Shown in pieces: positions 15,201 to 25,582 of a stretch of 64,000 nucleotides of DNA; position 1 is the first letter of the stretch, and the number at the start of each line of letters is the position of its first letter. The stretch is from positions 58,010,181-58,074,180 of the forward strand of contig NC_058340.1 in NCBI RefSeq assembly GCF_905475395.1. The letters are read 5' to 3'. This DNA is from Chrysoperla carnea (taxonomy: Eukaryota; Arthropoda; Insecta; Neuroptera; Chrysopidae). The notes beneath the pieces are model-generated. The model worked only from the letters and a program-made list of their open reading frames with translations. It was not told the origin of the DNA and searched no databases. Position numbers and translations under genes: made by a program.

Positions 15201-18200
15201 AAAATAAAGCTTGCAGACGCAATCAAAAACTTTCCGACCCACATGAAAGGGAACACTCCCCTTGCAAGAATTTTCGTAGAAAAAAGAGTTGTTAGCCTAA
15301 GCATTGTTTAACAAAGCACACACTAGGCTTAATATATTCTTTACGTCTTTAAAATGTAATCCTTGTAAATTGATTTACTGGTATAGGTATGCATTTAGTA
15401 CAATTTTATCAAAAATTTTTAATTTTATTATCATAGAGTGCCAGCTTGTATCGTTAACTTTTCCACAGGTTTCGTCTAGTCTAGTAATTTCATACAAAGT
15501 ATGAACGGATCACACACTTTAATGCATATTTATAACTCACACTATATGAACTTGACTTCAAATAAATTTTGGAAATAAAACAATAGACATTTTACATGTA
15601 TAAGGTGTACAAAAAGTTAGCGACTTATTTAAAATTGAAATATCTTTCTACACTCGGTTAACTACATAATCCTTTGGTGCGAAATTATCGTACCGTTATA
15701 ATTATTTCGTTATCGTATCGTTAACGAAATAAAGCTTCTTCAATAATTTTTTATTTAAAAGAATTTTCGATTCATATAAATTAAATTGAAATTTGACAAT
15801 TTATTTTCCGATCAATTTTTCCGATTTTTCAACCATCCAACATAAAAGCTTCGAAGCTTAAGAAGTTTTTTTCGTTAACGGTACATACAGTGTGTCGCAT
15901 TTAAGATGAAGATACCCTCATATTTTCGTTTTATTTTTATTTTTTAATTAATGTTTTCTTATCCGGATTTTTATATGTGTACCGCATTATTGTTACACCT
16001 TGTAATTTTTCAATATTTTTGACTTCGTCAATTGTTCAATAAATATTTAATTGTTCTACTTAATTAAGTATGTACTTAACAGCTGAATAAATTAATTTGA
16101 AAAAAAAAAAACCAACTTGTTTCAAAATAATTTTTATACTTAATGCATCAGTTTTTCACTAAAACTGGCATTACAGAGACATTATTTTCTTGCTATGAGT
16201 GTCGTGTGTACAAGTTTAAATTAAGATGGATCAAAAAGATAATATTGTAGATTTCGTTAAACCGAGTGATAATACAAATGATAATAAGAATTATAATATT
16301 ATTAAAAAATCAGATGAAAAGACGAATTGTGCTACTAAAAGCAATAACATTCGTGTAAAATCGGAAGACAGTACGAATTATATTGTTAATGGCAATAATA
16401 TTATTTTAAATTCAGATGATAATAAGAACTGTTTTGTTGAAGGCAATAACAATCGTGTAAAATCAAAAGATAAAAATAATTTGTTAAATGGCAAAGATAA
16501 AATTGCAAAATCGAAGATGAAGGTATTTCTAGAAAACGTAACGCTAACACAACTACCGCCTAATGCTCCATCGGTTAGTGAATTCTATGCATATCAAAAT
16601 ATCTTAATTACTGGTGGTACTGGTTTTATGGGAAAAGTTTTAATCGAAAAATTACTTCGGTCATGTCCAAAAATTAGTGCAATTTATTTGTTAATGCGTG
16701 CAAAAAGAGATTATACGGATGAAGACCGATTAAATAAAATCTTTAATATACCTGTAAGTTTTATTTTAAATTATTCACGTATTGCCCACGAAGCTGGAGG
16801 AACTGAGTCTAGTATATACAGGGTAGTCCAAGTTAAAATAGGAGGATATCATCAAACAGTAGATAACGTCAAAATAATGACAATTTCTCAATACGCTATA
16901 GCCCCGAGAACGTCTTTTTATAGACACAGGATTTTGAAATTTTGGAAGAAAAAGAATATTTTTGTGTATATTCCCAAAATTTCTACAATAACCCTCACAG
17001 TTTTGAATACATCTGGTGTCATGGTAGCACCTCAAAAAGCGACTTTAGCGACTCCAGTAACGTTAAGAAGTCGCTAAACAGATACAAAATCATTTCAATT
17101 TATCGATCGAACTGTCTCTCGGTTATGCAATACCTATAGTTGTCTTTCAGTGAGATAATTTCCCTTATGGCTTTCTTTAGCTCACTGCTCCGTGGAAAAT
17201 ATACTTCGCCTTGCTGACCTTCTCCGCTCTTAACTGTAACAATCCATTTGCGTTAATGTCACAATGCTATAATTTAGCTGACTCACTTGAATCGATGAAA
17301 GCTCATTCCAACAACTTATTTCAACCTTTTATCTGTTTCTGATTCTACTTTTTATTCATCTTACTATCTATTTGTGTATATTGTGATTCGCAACGCCAAT
17401 TGGTTTGCCAATTGATAAGGAACATTATCAAAAATATTAGGAATTACGATATTTTCACTTTTACTACCAAATCACTAGATTATAGTTTGCAGTTAAAAAT
17501 TTTTCAATTTACTTTATTTTTTATTTTTAGTTATTTGACAGATTAAAAACTGAAAACCCAGAAGCATTATCAAAAGTAAAAATAATAAAAGGAGATATTA
17601 GTGAAATAAAATACGGTTTAAGTGACGTTGATATGGAATTTTTGATTAATAAAATAAATATTGTATTCCATGTAGCAGCATCTGTACGTTTTGACAATCC
17701 GTTGAAGGAGGCTATATTAATTAATACACGAGGAACCAGGGAATTGTTAAGAATAGCGAAACAAATGAAAAATTTAAAGGTAATACATAAGTCTTTTGGA
17801 AAAGCTGATATATTTGTAAATTCGAAGACAATGTATTGAATTTAATTCCACTAGCCTAGATTCTATCCACGTGTTTCGCTCGACAATACTTTTATATTTT
17901 CCTTAGCCATACCCCTTCGATATCCCTCGAATTTGTACTCTAGGAAGCCTTTGGAATCCAATTTTAGGAGCTTTGATGGAAAATATCTCACTTTTCTCCT
18001 TCCTTTATTGAACTAATAATTATTAATTCTAATAATGCAAATGAGTTTTATTAAAATTACATCACTTGCGATAACCTTCCAATGTGCCCACTAATCTCAT
18101 TCATATTTACTTAACATACTTCTCCTGATAAATCCCAACTATGGAGGGAAAAATCTTCCAACTAAGGATTTCTTTGAGCCAGAATTTCATTTCCTTGTAT

Positions 18201-21200
18201 TCTGCAGGTGTTTCTCCATACATCAACTACGTATTGCAATATTGATAAAGAAACAGATGCGATTGAAGAAAAAATTTACAAAGCGACAACAGATTGGAAA
18301 ACTATGATTGACGCAGCTGAAAATATGGATGAAAATACACTAAATTTTCTCGAGAAAAAGTAGGCTATAAAAAACTATCATCACATGCATAGCATAAAGT
18401 CCCCTTTTATTGTGCAGAAAAGATGAATAGCGGATGTTTTAAGTAAAAGAACTTTTAACACCCTACGGAAGAATGTTTTCTCTTTTATCAAGAAAGATTT
18501 TAAATTTTATACCTTTCATTGTTTTAGGATTTTGAATAAATATCCAAATACATACACTTTTGCGAAAAATCTTGCCGAAGAAGTTGTGGCTGAATATTGT
18601 GAAGATATACCCTCAGTTATTTTTCGCCCAACAGTAGGTATGAGCTTTAGTAATTATACAAATTTTAAACATAATCTAAAATTTTGAGTTCAGTACTATC
18701 AACAAGTATGAGGAAAATCCTTCTGACATGCGGCAGTCGGTGTCCTAAAATGACGAAAACAAACTTAAAATGAGTTTCAGCATGCGTTTAAATAACTGGA
18801 TATATTAGATGGATGGATATTAATAAATCATAGTAATTTACAACAATACTATTCAAATTTATTCATAACTAGCGACCCGCCCCCGCTTCGCACGGGTGCA
18901 ATGCTGATACTAAATACACTACAGAAAAACTGTGAACGTTGTATATAAAAACATAGCGGCCCGCTCTGGCTTCGCACGGGTATAAAATATATAGCCTATG
19001 TGATTAAAATCGATCCAGTAGTTTTGATTTATTCATTACTGCCCGTGGCCCGCACGCGTTAAATTTGGAGTAAAACAATCCCCCTTTCCCTATCACATTA
19101 GAAACCACATAAATAGCAGTACTTCTCCACTATTTAATGGATGTTATTATACATATAAACCTTCCTCTTGAATCACTCTATCTATTAAAAAAACCGCATC
19201 AATATCCGTTGCGTAGTTTCAAAGATTTAAGCATACAAAGGGACATAGGGACAGAGAAAGCGACTTTGTTTTATACTATGTAGTGATGCTGTATACCTTA
19301 AAATGATTTAGATATTCAACATTTCATGCCTGCATTTTCTACCCCATTGAAATAATCAATAATAAGAATTTTTTTTTAGTGGTTGCTTCACAAAAGGAGC
19401 CAATTCCTGGATGGGTGGATAATTTTAATGGTCCAATGGGCTTAGTAACGGGAGTTTTAAGTGGAGTACTACACACAGTATATATAGATACCAAGAAGAA
19501 TTTAGATTGGGTTCCGGTTGACATAGCAATAAAAGGGATGATAACAGCAGCATGGTATAAAGCGTTAGAAAAATCTGATCGTAATAAATGGTAATATTTT
19601 TGTACACCAACAATCTCAAGATTCAAGAAACTAGCTTTATTTAAAAAATGAAATAGCTTTCCGTCAAATAGTTCGATATTTTAGGACTTTATAAATTTAA
19701 ACAGAGCAAACAAAATTTTCGTGGCAGAGTTACTCAATTCTTGACCCAAAACCTCTACCACCACAACAATAAGCTGCAGTTGAAGTAAACAAATTGGGAA
19801 ATGTTAAAAAGTATCTCTATAAATAACTAGTCGTTATTCGCTAGATAATTCCAGCAAATGCCTATTAAAAAATAAATAGCTTATTTTGAAAATCATTTTC
19901 CATGTGATAACCCTTTGCTGAGAATAGATTTATTAAGAAACCATAGCAATTCGCAACAATACTGTTCAAATGTATGAATGAACTGTCTAATGAAAAATAG
20001 CCCACTCTTTAACTGGTCTAGTCACTCTATAGCAGTCTTTTTTTAATATTTGCATAAAAAAGTTCTTAAGATAAGCCTGTTTATGCCGAAGTTCTTTGAG
20101 TGTAAGCAATATTTATTATATCCTTGTAAATCATCTGTTAACAATCACCTAATAACCCAATTCCGCTAAAATTATATGTAAGTACTAATGGTTTTGTTGA
20201 TTATATTTATAGCTTAGTGACCAATTCATCAACAACCGATTTCATACAAGTTTCCAATGCAATGCTTTTTGAATATGGTGTAGCTACGAAAGGAATGGCA
20301 GATCCGTACGCACAATTATTATGGTATCCATTTTGCTTTCCTACGCCCCACAAATATTTGTTTTGGTTTTATGTTGTAATGTTTCACTTGATTCCATCGA
20401 TGTTTTTCAGCGTTTTATTAAAATTCAGCAAACAGCGATTAAAGTAAGATTTTTTTTAAATCATTTATTTTTAAAAGATTCAGCACCAGAGACTTACTAG
20501 AGTGAATATACAGGGTGGTCCATTTTAATCTATAATGGCTAATAGCTCGTTTTGTAGTTATCTAATCAAAAAATAACTTGAGCAAAAATTGTAAGGTTTG
20601 TTGGGGGGACATCATGTTCTGATATTAGATTGGACCTTGTTCTTCGGGTTGCCTTAATAACCAATTTTGATTCAGAAGAATTCAAGTGGTAATAGATAGA
20701 ATAACACTTAAATTAGAAAGTTAATCTTCATAAAAGAAAACTATATAATAATTATAGGTCAAAATCATGGAGACAGACAAATGCCCTCTTTTGCCCTTAA
20801 CAACCTTTGACTAAAGTATTTTTCCGTAGTATGGGAAAGCCTGCAGCCATTCAATCTCTACATTTGTTTAAAAGACTAGTATATATTACGATAGAAGTAG
20901 AAAATTGGTAAAACTTAAGATATCACTTCAAATTCTTCCCTATTAGATTAATTATTATAGTTGCCAGTACCTATAAGTGACAGTTTTTATTAGTTACCAT
21001 ACTTTTTAAACTTTCTATATATGACTTCGTTATAACGTTATAGCATGGAACAATTTTTATTTTAGAAAATTTTCATAAATTCTGCTTTTGCAATTCCGCA
21101 GAATCTTGGATAATCTTAATACATGAACATCGTCGGGCAAAATCCATTTTTAGAGGTGTATTGCATTTTTTTTTAATAATACTCTATTAGAATTGCAAAA

Positions 21201-23865
21201 TTTCGAGTTTCGTGAAAGAACAAATAGAGAACAGATAACAAATATTTCAGGCTCGTCACAGTACGAAATCAAAGCCAAATACGAAGTTTCAACAGTATGG
21301 TAATTACTAATCAATAAAAACGAATTTACCATGTTCGATTGCTTTATTTAGTTTATGGAAATTATACCGACGAGTATTTTATACCAACATGTGTCTTGCA
21401 CCATTCACACTGAACGAGTGGCTATTTAAAAATGATAATTTCAAATCCTTAGATGCAATTTTAAAATCAGAAGATAAAGAAGAATTTTCGGTGAGTTTAA
21501 AACTTAAATACAAAATTTACGTAAATTAAAACTTATGTTATGCAAAATTTCTAGGTAAATTATTCTGAAGTTCCGACTAAAGAATACTTTGACATTGGAC
21601 AAGACGGTGCAGCACGATATTTGTTAAAAGACAAGAACTTTACAAAAGAAACACTCGATAAACGATTATCCAACTTAAAAATGTAAGATAATTTAAGATA
21701 TTTATTTCTTCTATTCGGTGTATGGTTGAGATAGATCGCCGGGGCTGTTGTGCAAATTATTTAATCATGTATATTGCTCAATATTTCTGCAAACGATGGT
21801 TTTTTTTTTTAGCCACAACACAGATTTGCTTAATCGTAAATAAGTGCTTAATGGTATACTGGAGCTTCACTCATGAAATGATATATATTCGAATGCAAAC
21901 AACATTGATACACTACTAGAAGTGATAAAGCAAAGTTGATTCAAAATTTCATGTGTTTGTTTTATCACGATACTCTTATCGAACAATATATAATAGAAAT
22001 GGCCCAAAACTACAGACTCCCCATTCCTCAGGGCCCCCAGCATTCGTAAGAATCTGTCCTCAGACTGCAAGTAAGGTGTACACACTAATTATACTCTTTT
22101 GTACATATTTTGTTCATCAGAAAATAAGTAAGGCCTGCAGGTCCTGGGATCTTGCTCTAAAATTTGGAAATATTTGTATAAAAAAACAATGTATTCCAAC
22201 CATATGCTTATCTAAGTAATTACATCCCTTATCACGATCAACGATTTATATCACGATTAATATAAATGCTATAAAGATTTTAATAAACTTTTGTTTCAGT
22301 AAATTTTATATCCACATTGTGACTGTCGGAATTTTTATCATTGGTTTTTTGTTTGTTGTGAATCTATTCGCCCAATTAAAAAAATTCTGAAGTTCCAAAA
22401 AGATGAATCCAAGTTTCCAAGGAATCCAGAATATATTATTATATATTTATCTGTACGTTTATATTATGAATAAAATAGAAATTTTTCCAATTAAATGTTT
22501 TTTTTTTTAATCTCTCCGTAAAACCTATATAAGTATTTACAATCTCGAATTTAAGATATAATAAGTTAAGTCAGCCAAAATTACAGCAATACAAGATTTA
22601 AATATTGTTTGAAAGAATACTTGATTCTTTATACCTGTACAAGTGTGAATTATTAGATATACTTTCAAAATAATATATTTATACTTTTATTGAGTCAAAA
22701 TTTTATTTATTCAATTAATGTTTTTTTTAAATAGTAGTCGTTATATAATGACCTCGACGTTTAAAAGCGACTTAAATAAATAAGCAATCAATCAAATTTA
22801 TGTATGATTATTATTATCAGATAGGGGAAAGGAAAGCAAAAGGGCCCCCTTAAAGAAAAATCAAGTTTTAAAAAAAATTAATTCTTTTATTGAAAAAACC
22901 TTTTAACGTCTTTAAAAAGGACTTTTTTGTCATATTATATTAGTCAAACTCAAATGAAATCAAAGATTATGAAGATATTCAATAATTTACATCCACCTCG
23001 TTTTGGCAAAATGGACCTGCTATATAAAACAAAAAAAACAATGAACTATTTAAAGAAAAACATCAAAATTTAAAAATATATATATATAGAAAAAAACGAA
23101 AATCGAAGAAAGTTGCTGAGAGCTTTTTGCTTGTGAACATTGTGAACTTTTATTATCATTAGTATCGAAGCCAGTGAACGGGTGTGTTTACGAAATGCTC
23201 ATAAAGAGGAAATTATGCATCGCACTCACCCATAGCTTGTGCAATATAAAATCATTCCCCATCTTCGTTTTTCTGTTAGATGAGATTTTCCTTTTTCTTT
23301 AAGGAAAACCGCATAGTTCGTTTCGTTTTGCCCGGTTCATTTTGCCATTCAAGAGGTTAGCAAGATAAATGGAAATTTGCGGTAATACCCACGATAATGT
23401 TTTGTTATTTTCTTATTTAACACTACGACAAAGAACCGTTTTTATTATTAAATTGTTTTTGGAAATTTATAAACAAATTTTTAAAATATGCCAGTTTTAG
23501 CTAACCGGAACATTTCACTCTTGCAAAAAGTTCCATTTTAATAACAAATTTCTTTTTTAATATACGAGCAAAAAATTTTGAATTTAACAATTCTCAAAGG
23601 ATCGATTATTCTCAATATCTATTCTAAAATTTATTTCATTCTGTAATAAAGTGGGTTTATAACTTAATTTACCAAAATAAGTAATGCGACAAATTCAATT
23701 TACCAACACCAAATTTTTAAAACCTACATAAAATTAAATTTATTTACTTACATCTTTGCAGGAACTTTCAGGGAAAATACATCCATCTGGAGGTGGAGTA
23801 CTTTGTCTACTCACTCTCCTTGATTTAATAGGCTCAGTAAGTGCTCCAATATTTAACACTGACAT
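247..23865 (-). CDS. CFAP53: CFAP53 (CCDC11)-like axonemal coiled-coil protein, 3' end beyond window
   Basis: Seven coding exons on the minus strand join in consistent phase: 23865-23752, 11223-10991, 2211-2035, 1761-1599, 1249-1069, 664-486 and 423-247, giving 408 residues. All introns are GT-AG. The product is highly charged and almost wholly helical coiled coil. Its spacing of RVKNKIE, RREKLKKL, EEKKQHFLE, RNKETEEFV and EYRREL matches my memory of vertebrate CFAP53, a trichoplein-family protein that binds inside axonemal doublet microtubules and is needed for motile cilia. In insects it would serve sperm flagella and chordotonal neurons (inference). The first exon carries a Ser/Pro-rich N-terminus. 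The last visible exon has a donor at 246/245; reading on instead gives a stop at 202-204 after a hydrophobic tail, which fits the family poorly. So a final exon of about 60 residues probably lies off the left edge. Introns 1 and 2 are 12.5 and 8.8 kb; others are short. Trichoplein itself is the main alternative. Confidence 0.75.
3050..3174. repeat. Short inverted-repeat MITE, 125 bp
   Basis: Arms of 38 bp starting TACTAAAAAGTAG and ending with the inverse CTACCTTTTAGTA pair with few mismatches around a 49-bp loop. It lies in the large CFAP53-like intron. Confidence 0.65.
4231..4312. ncRNA. Pre-miRNA-like hairpin (candidate), 82 nt
   Basis: GGCAGAAAGTTTGAGAT pairs perfectly (17 bp) with ATCTCAAACTTTCTGCC; after one mismatch, CCT and then ACTGC also pair, leaving a GC-rich apical region. 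The size and stem length suit a microRNA precursor, but a tiny MITE would look the same. No known miRNA seed was recognised. Confidence 0.3.
5212..5345. repeat. Dispersed repeat, copy C (partial)
   Basis: CTGTGCCCGGCTAATTAAG, GATGTATGAACA and TTTCAATTTTGAAGG match the right part of 14230-14720; ACAATATAAGACGA also matches 49825-49840. Confidence 0.5.
5632..5820. repeat. Second copy of the left-edge repeat
   Basis: Colinear with 1-190. Just beyond, TTTGTCATGGTATCA (about 5723) is inverted near 5862-5876, so the full element may be about 150 bp longer. Confidence 0.5.
7005..7530 (+). mobile_element. Non-autonomous Helitron with three internal 175-bp repeats
   Basis: It starts TCCTAATACATATTATAAA after A and ends TTCACAGCTAG before T, with a short hairpin (CCCAGC-AAA-GCGGG) near the end. 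Inside, a unit beginning CTCTTTCACG...ACGGCTGAACGGATTTTGAT recurs at about 7063, 7238 and 7414, each copy but the last followed by AATCACG(C/T)CATCG and a G-rich GGGGGTAGG. Confidence 0.65.
7037..7057 (+). repeat. (CTGT)n microsatellite
   Basis: Five tandem CTGT units near the 5' end of the Helitron-like element at 7005-7530. Confidence 0.8.
9400..9835. repeat. Copy of the 56365 repeat family
   Basis: TAGTCGCAGGAACAAAACAC, GCTGAACACGAATATC, CGGTATACCCGTCGT and GTTATATAATCTG match the 56365-56880 element. GCTGAACxCGAATATC occurs twice within it, about 150 bp apart. Overlapping open frames on both strands here are chance effects of the repeat. Confidence 0.55.
10222..10878. mobile_element. Long foldback element (about 300-bp arms)
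   Basis: The left arm beginning GAGCCATTGCCTGCCAGACA is repeated, inverted, at the right end, and pairing continues inward through AAATTTACACAGAGTGTT, AGACCTATCCGAAGGGTCTA and GAGAGAGCATTGCTCA to a loop of about 35 bp near 10530-10565. TA flanks both ends. It has no coding capacity and lies in the second coding intron of the CFAP53-like gene. Confidence 0.8.
12030..12495 (+). mobile_element. Non-autonomous Helitron, copy 1 (466 bp)
   Basis: It begins TCTTAATATATATATTTC directly after A and ends GGGGCCGCTAG directly before T, the Helitron signature of TC start, CTAG end and insertion at A/T. A short hairpin (ACGGGAC-AAC-GTCCGT, one bulge) lies just before the end. It has no terminal inverted repeats and no coding capacity. 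It lies in the first coding intron of the CFAP53-like gene. Confidence 0.82.
13498..13686 (+). pseudogene. Transposase fragment (DDE type)
   Basis: An open stretch reads HFTAIVRRYLDETFPDRWIGR, then AYPGRFPDLNLLDFY, ending at TAG. This resembles the RWIGRGGP...WPPRSPDLTPLDFFLWG region of transposases common in insect genomes, around the final catalytic acid in PDLxxLDF. The upstream and downstream parts are lost, and no terminal repeats were located. Confidence 0.7.
14230..14720. repeat. Dispersed repeat, copy A
   Basis: Shares a colinear series of blocks with 49440-49870 (GATGGATGAT, GTTTTCATAGATT, CTATTTAAATT). Its right end also matches 5212-5345. Confidence 0.6.
15892..15935 (+). repeat. 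Solo end of the 28180 foldback family
   Basis: ACAGTGTGTCGCATTTAAGA followed by TGAAGATACCCTCATATTTTC matches the left end of the element at 28180. The rest of the element is not present. Confidence 0.55.
16226..22390 (+). CDS. Fatty acyl-CoA reductase, nine exons, complete
   Basis: Nine exons join in phase: 16226-16753, 17531-17779, 18208-18359, 18528-18637, 19380-19590, 20213-20443, 21352-21490, 21555-21682 and 22300-22390 (TGA), giving 612 residues. Residues 127-136 hold the Rossmann motif ITGGTGFMG; exon 2 carries VFHVAASVRFD; exon 4 carries NTYTFAK, the YxxxK catalytic motif; exons 7-8 form the C-terminal FAR domain; exon 9 is a hydrophobic membrane anchor. The family reduces fatty acyl-CoA to fatty alcohol with NADPH at the ER or peroxisome, for wax, cuticular lipid or pheromone synthesis; the substrate cannot be told here. 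At 612 residues it is longer than the usual 500-540 because of an Asn/Lys/Ser-rich extension of about 110 residues; Met98 is an alternative start nearer the usual N-terminus. The whole gene is nested, antisense, in the first coding intron of the CFAP53-like gene. An AATAAA lies 79 bp past the stop. Confidence 0.93.
16319..16471 (+). repeat. Three 51-bp coding repeats in the reductase N-terminus
   Basis: Residues 32-48, 49-65 and 66-82 of the reductase are three diverged copies of a 17-residue unit with the pattern (K/S/N)(T/K)N(C/Y)xxxxNNxxxxSxD. The DNA units are exactly 51 bp. A partial related unit may precede them. Confidence 0.7.
18869..19286 (-). mobile_element. Non-autonomous Helitron-like element in a reductase intron
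   Basis: Read on the minus strand it starts TCACTACATAGTATAAAAC and ends with a GC-rich CGGGT...GGGTCG stretch before CTAG. It lies in the intron between exons 4 and 5 of the fatty acyl-CoA reductase gene and touches neither splice site. The GC-rich end is partly repeated at about 18955-18980. Confidence 0.6.
22469..22474 (+). promoter_or_regulatory. Polyadenylation signal of the fatty acyl-CoA reductase gene
   Basis: AATAAA, 79 bp after the TGA stop, is the first canonical signal downstream of the last exon. Confidence 0.6.
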
Positions 23866-25582
23866 TATTCTTCATTAATTAAAAGACACTAATTTTGTTT
23901 TAATATAAAAATAATAAGAACATTAAATCACCATAAAATCTAAAATAAATATTTTTTTTCGTAGAATGTATAAAATTCTTTAATCGATTTGTTTATTAAA
24001 ATATAAAACCATTTGTTACCATGGCTATATATTCTATTATTGTATTACTTTCCTGTATAAAATTATAGTAGAGTCGTTAAACAATAAAATGTAGAACTAA
24101 TTCTTTTAGAGTAAACCGACTAGGACCTAAACTTTACCTAAACTTTAGGTTATTGTGAGCCTAAACGGCTCTTATTGATCACGACATTAACCACTTAGAT
24201 TCGTAGTCTAGCAGGACCAAAGTTCAGAACGGAAGAAGGTGAATTTTATAATTTCGAAATATGTAAAGGGAAGGACTTATAAGCTGATTTTTTCGAAACT
24301 TTTCCTGTATACTTGAATATTTGTATCTCATTCCATTTGAATTTTAAATACCGACGGTTTGATATTATTATTACCTTTTGTTTTTGTTTACTTTTAATCA
24401 TGTATACGATATTTATTTACATCATGGTCTCTCGATTATAATTGATGATTTTTAATATGATACATACTGCGTAAACTAAATATCGACAAATATCTTGTCT
24501 AGTAATCTTACTTAAAGAGAATTGAAAAAAATACACTCGAACCAGGACTTGAACCCGACGGTTTGATATATAGCAACCCTAAGGAAAACTTCTTTAAAGA
24601 GGTAAAACAAAGAAGTAAATTCAATTTCCAAATCTCCAACAACATTTTTTCTTAGCAATTCGTCGTATCTTTAAGAGTACTACATTTTGATACAGACATA
24701 CTCTTTGTCTGCAGCAGGGGAGTAAAAAACGAAAAAAGCGGCTTTGATTCACTTTCTTTTTTCTATTTCCACTTTTTAAGCTGGAGATCATGCAATGTTA
24801 TTTTCCGCTTGTATGCAGGAAATAACGATATCCAAAACATCATGATCTACTATAAGGAGTTTTAATCAGAATTTGTAGCTTGAGCTTAAAAGCTAAGGCT
24901 TCAAAATAATAGGAAGCTTAGACTGGCGTAGTTGAGGTGACGTTAATTTGCATCATAGACTATTACTTTAATTGTAAGCAAATCGGATTTCCATATTAAT
25001 GTTGTATTCTCACTGGATATTACACCTGCCTTAAGATTTTCACATCTATCTCCTCGGGAATTTAATAACGTCATCGCTACAGCACAAAATTAGTACCTAC
25101 TCTTGGTTGTTTTTACTGCACGTACATACATGAGCGTTACGTTCTTCTGGATGAGGTTTTTTTTTCTCTTTTAGCGACTATATTAAATTAAGAAGCATTT
25201 TTTCAAGTGTGAACACCATTGTTGTAACGCTCAAATATAACATTTTAGACAATTTGTAGAACTCGAATACAATGTACCATTGCTTTTTATTTTCAATTCA
25301 TTGAAAATTACATAAAATTTTGTGTCATGCGTACAATATTTAGAAAGTTTTATCGTTAATTTTACCGCGAAATAACTTACTATTAAAAACAGTTCTTTAG
25401 TAGTTATTTAACATCTGTGCGATAATGTTTCGAACAAATTTCTATTGAAACATTCAATAATTCAATAAAACGTAACAATCACTGTTTCAATTATAAAATT
25501 ACGTCAAAATTTCTCAAAAATTTCTTTGAATGTATTTTTATCGTATTTTAAAGAGATGATTACATAAAAATTATCGAAAATC
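23866..25582. other. Divergent intergenic region
   Basis: Separates the minus-strand CFAP53-like start from the plus-strand ZIP start. AT-rich; apart from the tRNA-like fragment no repeat or clear core promoter was identified. It should contain both promoters. Confidence 0.5.
24533..24575 (-). repeat. tRNA T-arm-like fragment
   Basis: On the minus strand GTCGGGTTCAAGTCCTGG contains a canonical B box. No A box is seen upstream, so this is at most a tRNA or SINE fragment. It lies in the region between the CFAP53-like and ZIP gene starts. Confidence 0.3.

Noticed and set aside
16754..17530. Open frames running on past reductase exon 1
   Set aside because: They are read-through of intron 1; the phase-0 donor at 16754 and acceptor before 17531 restore the conserved LFDRL sequence.
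20505..20540. ACAGGGTGGTCCATTTTAAT considered as a transposon end in a reductase intron
   Set aside because: Only one terminus-like string was seen, with no inverted partner or target duplication; a weak similarity at 16818 is not enough.
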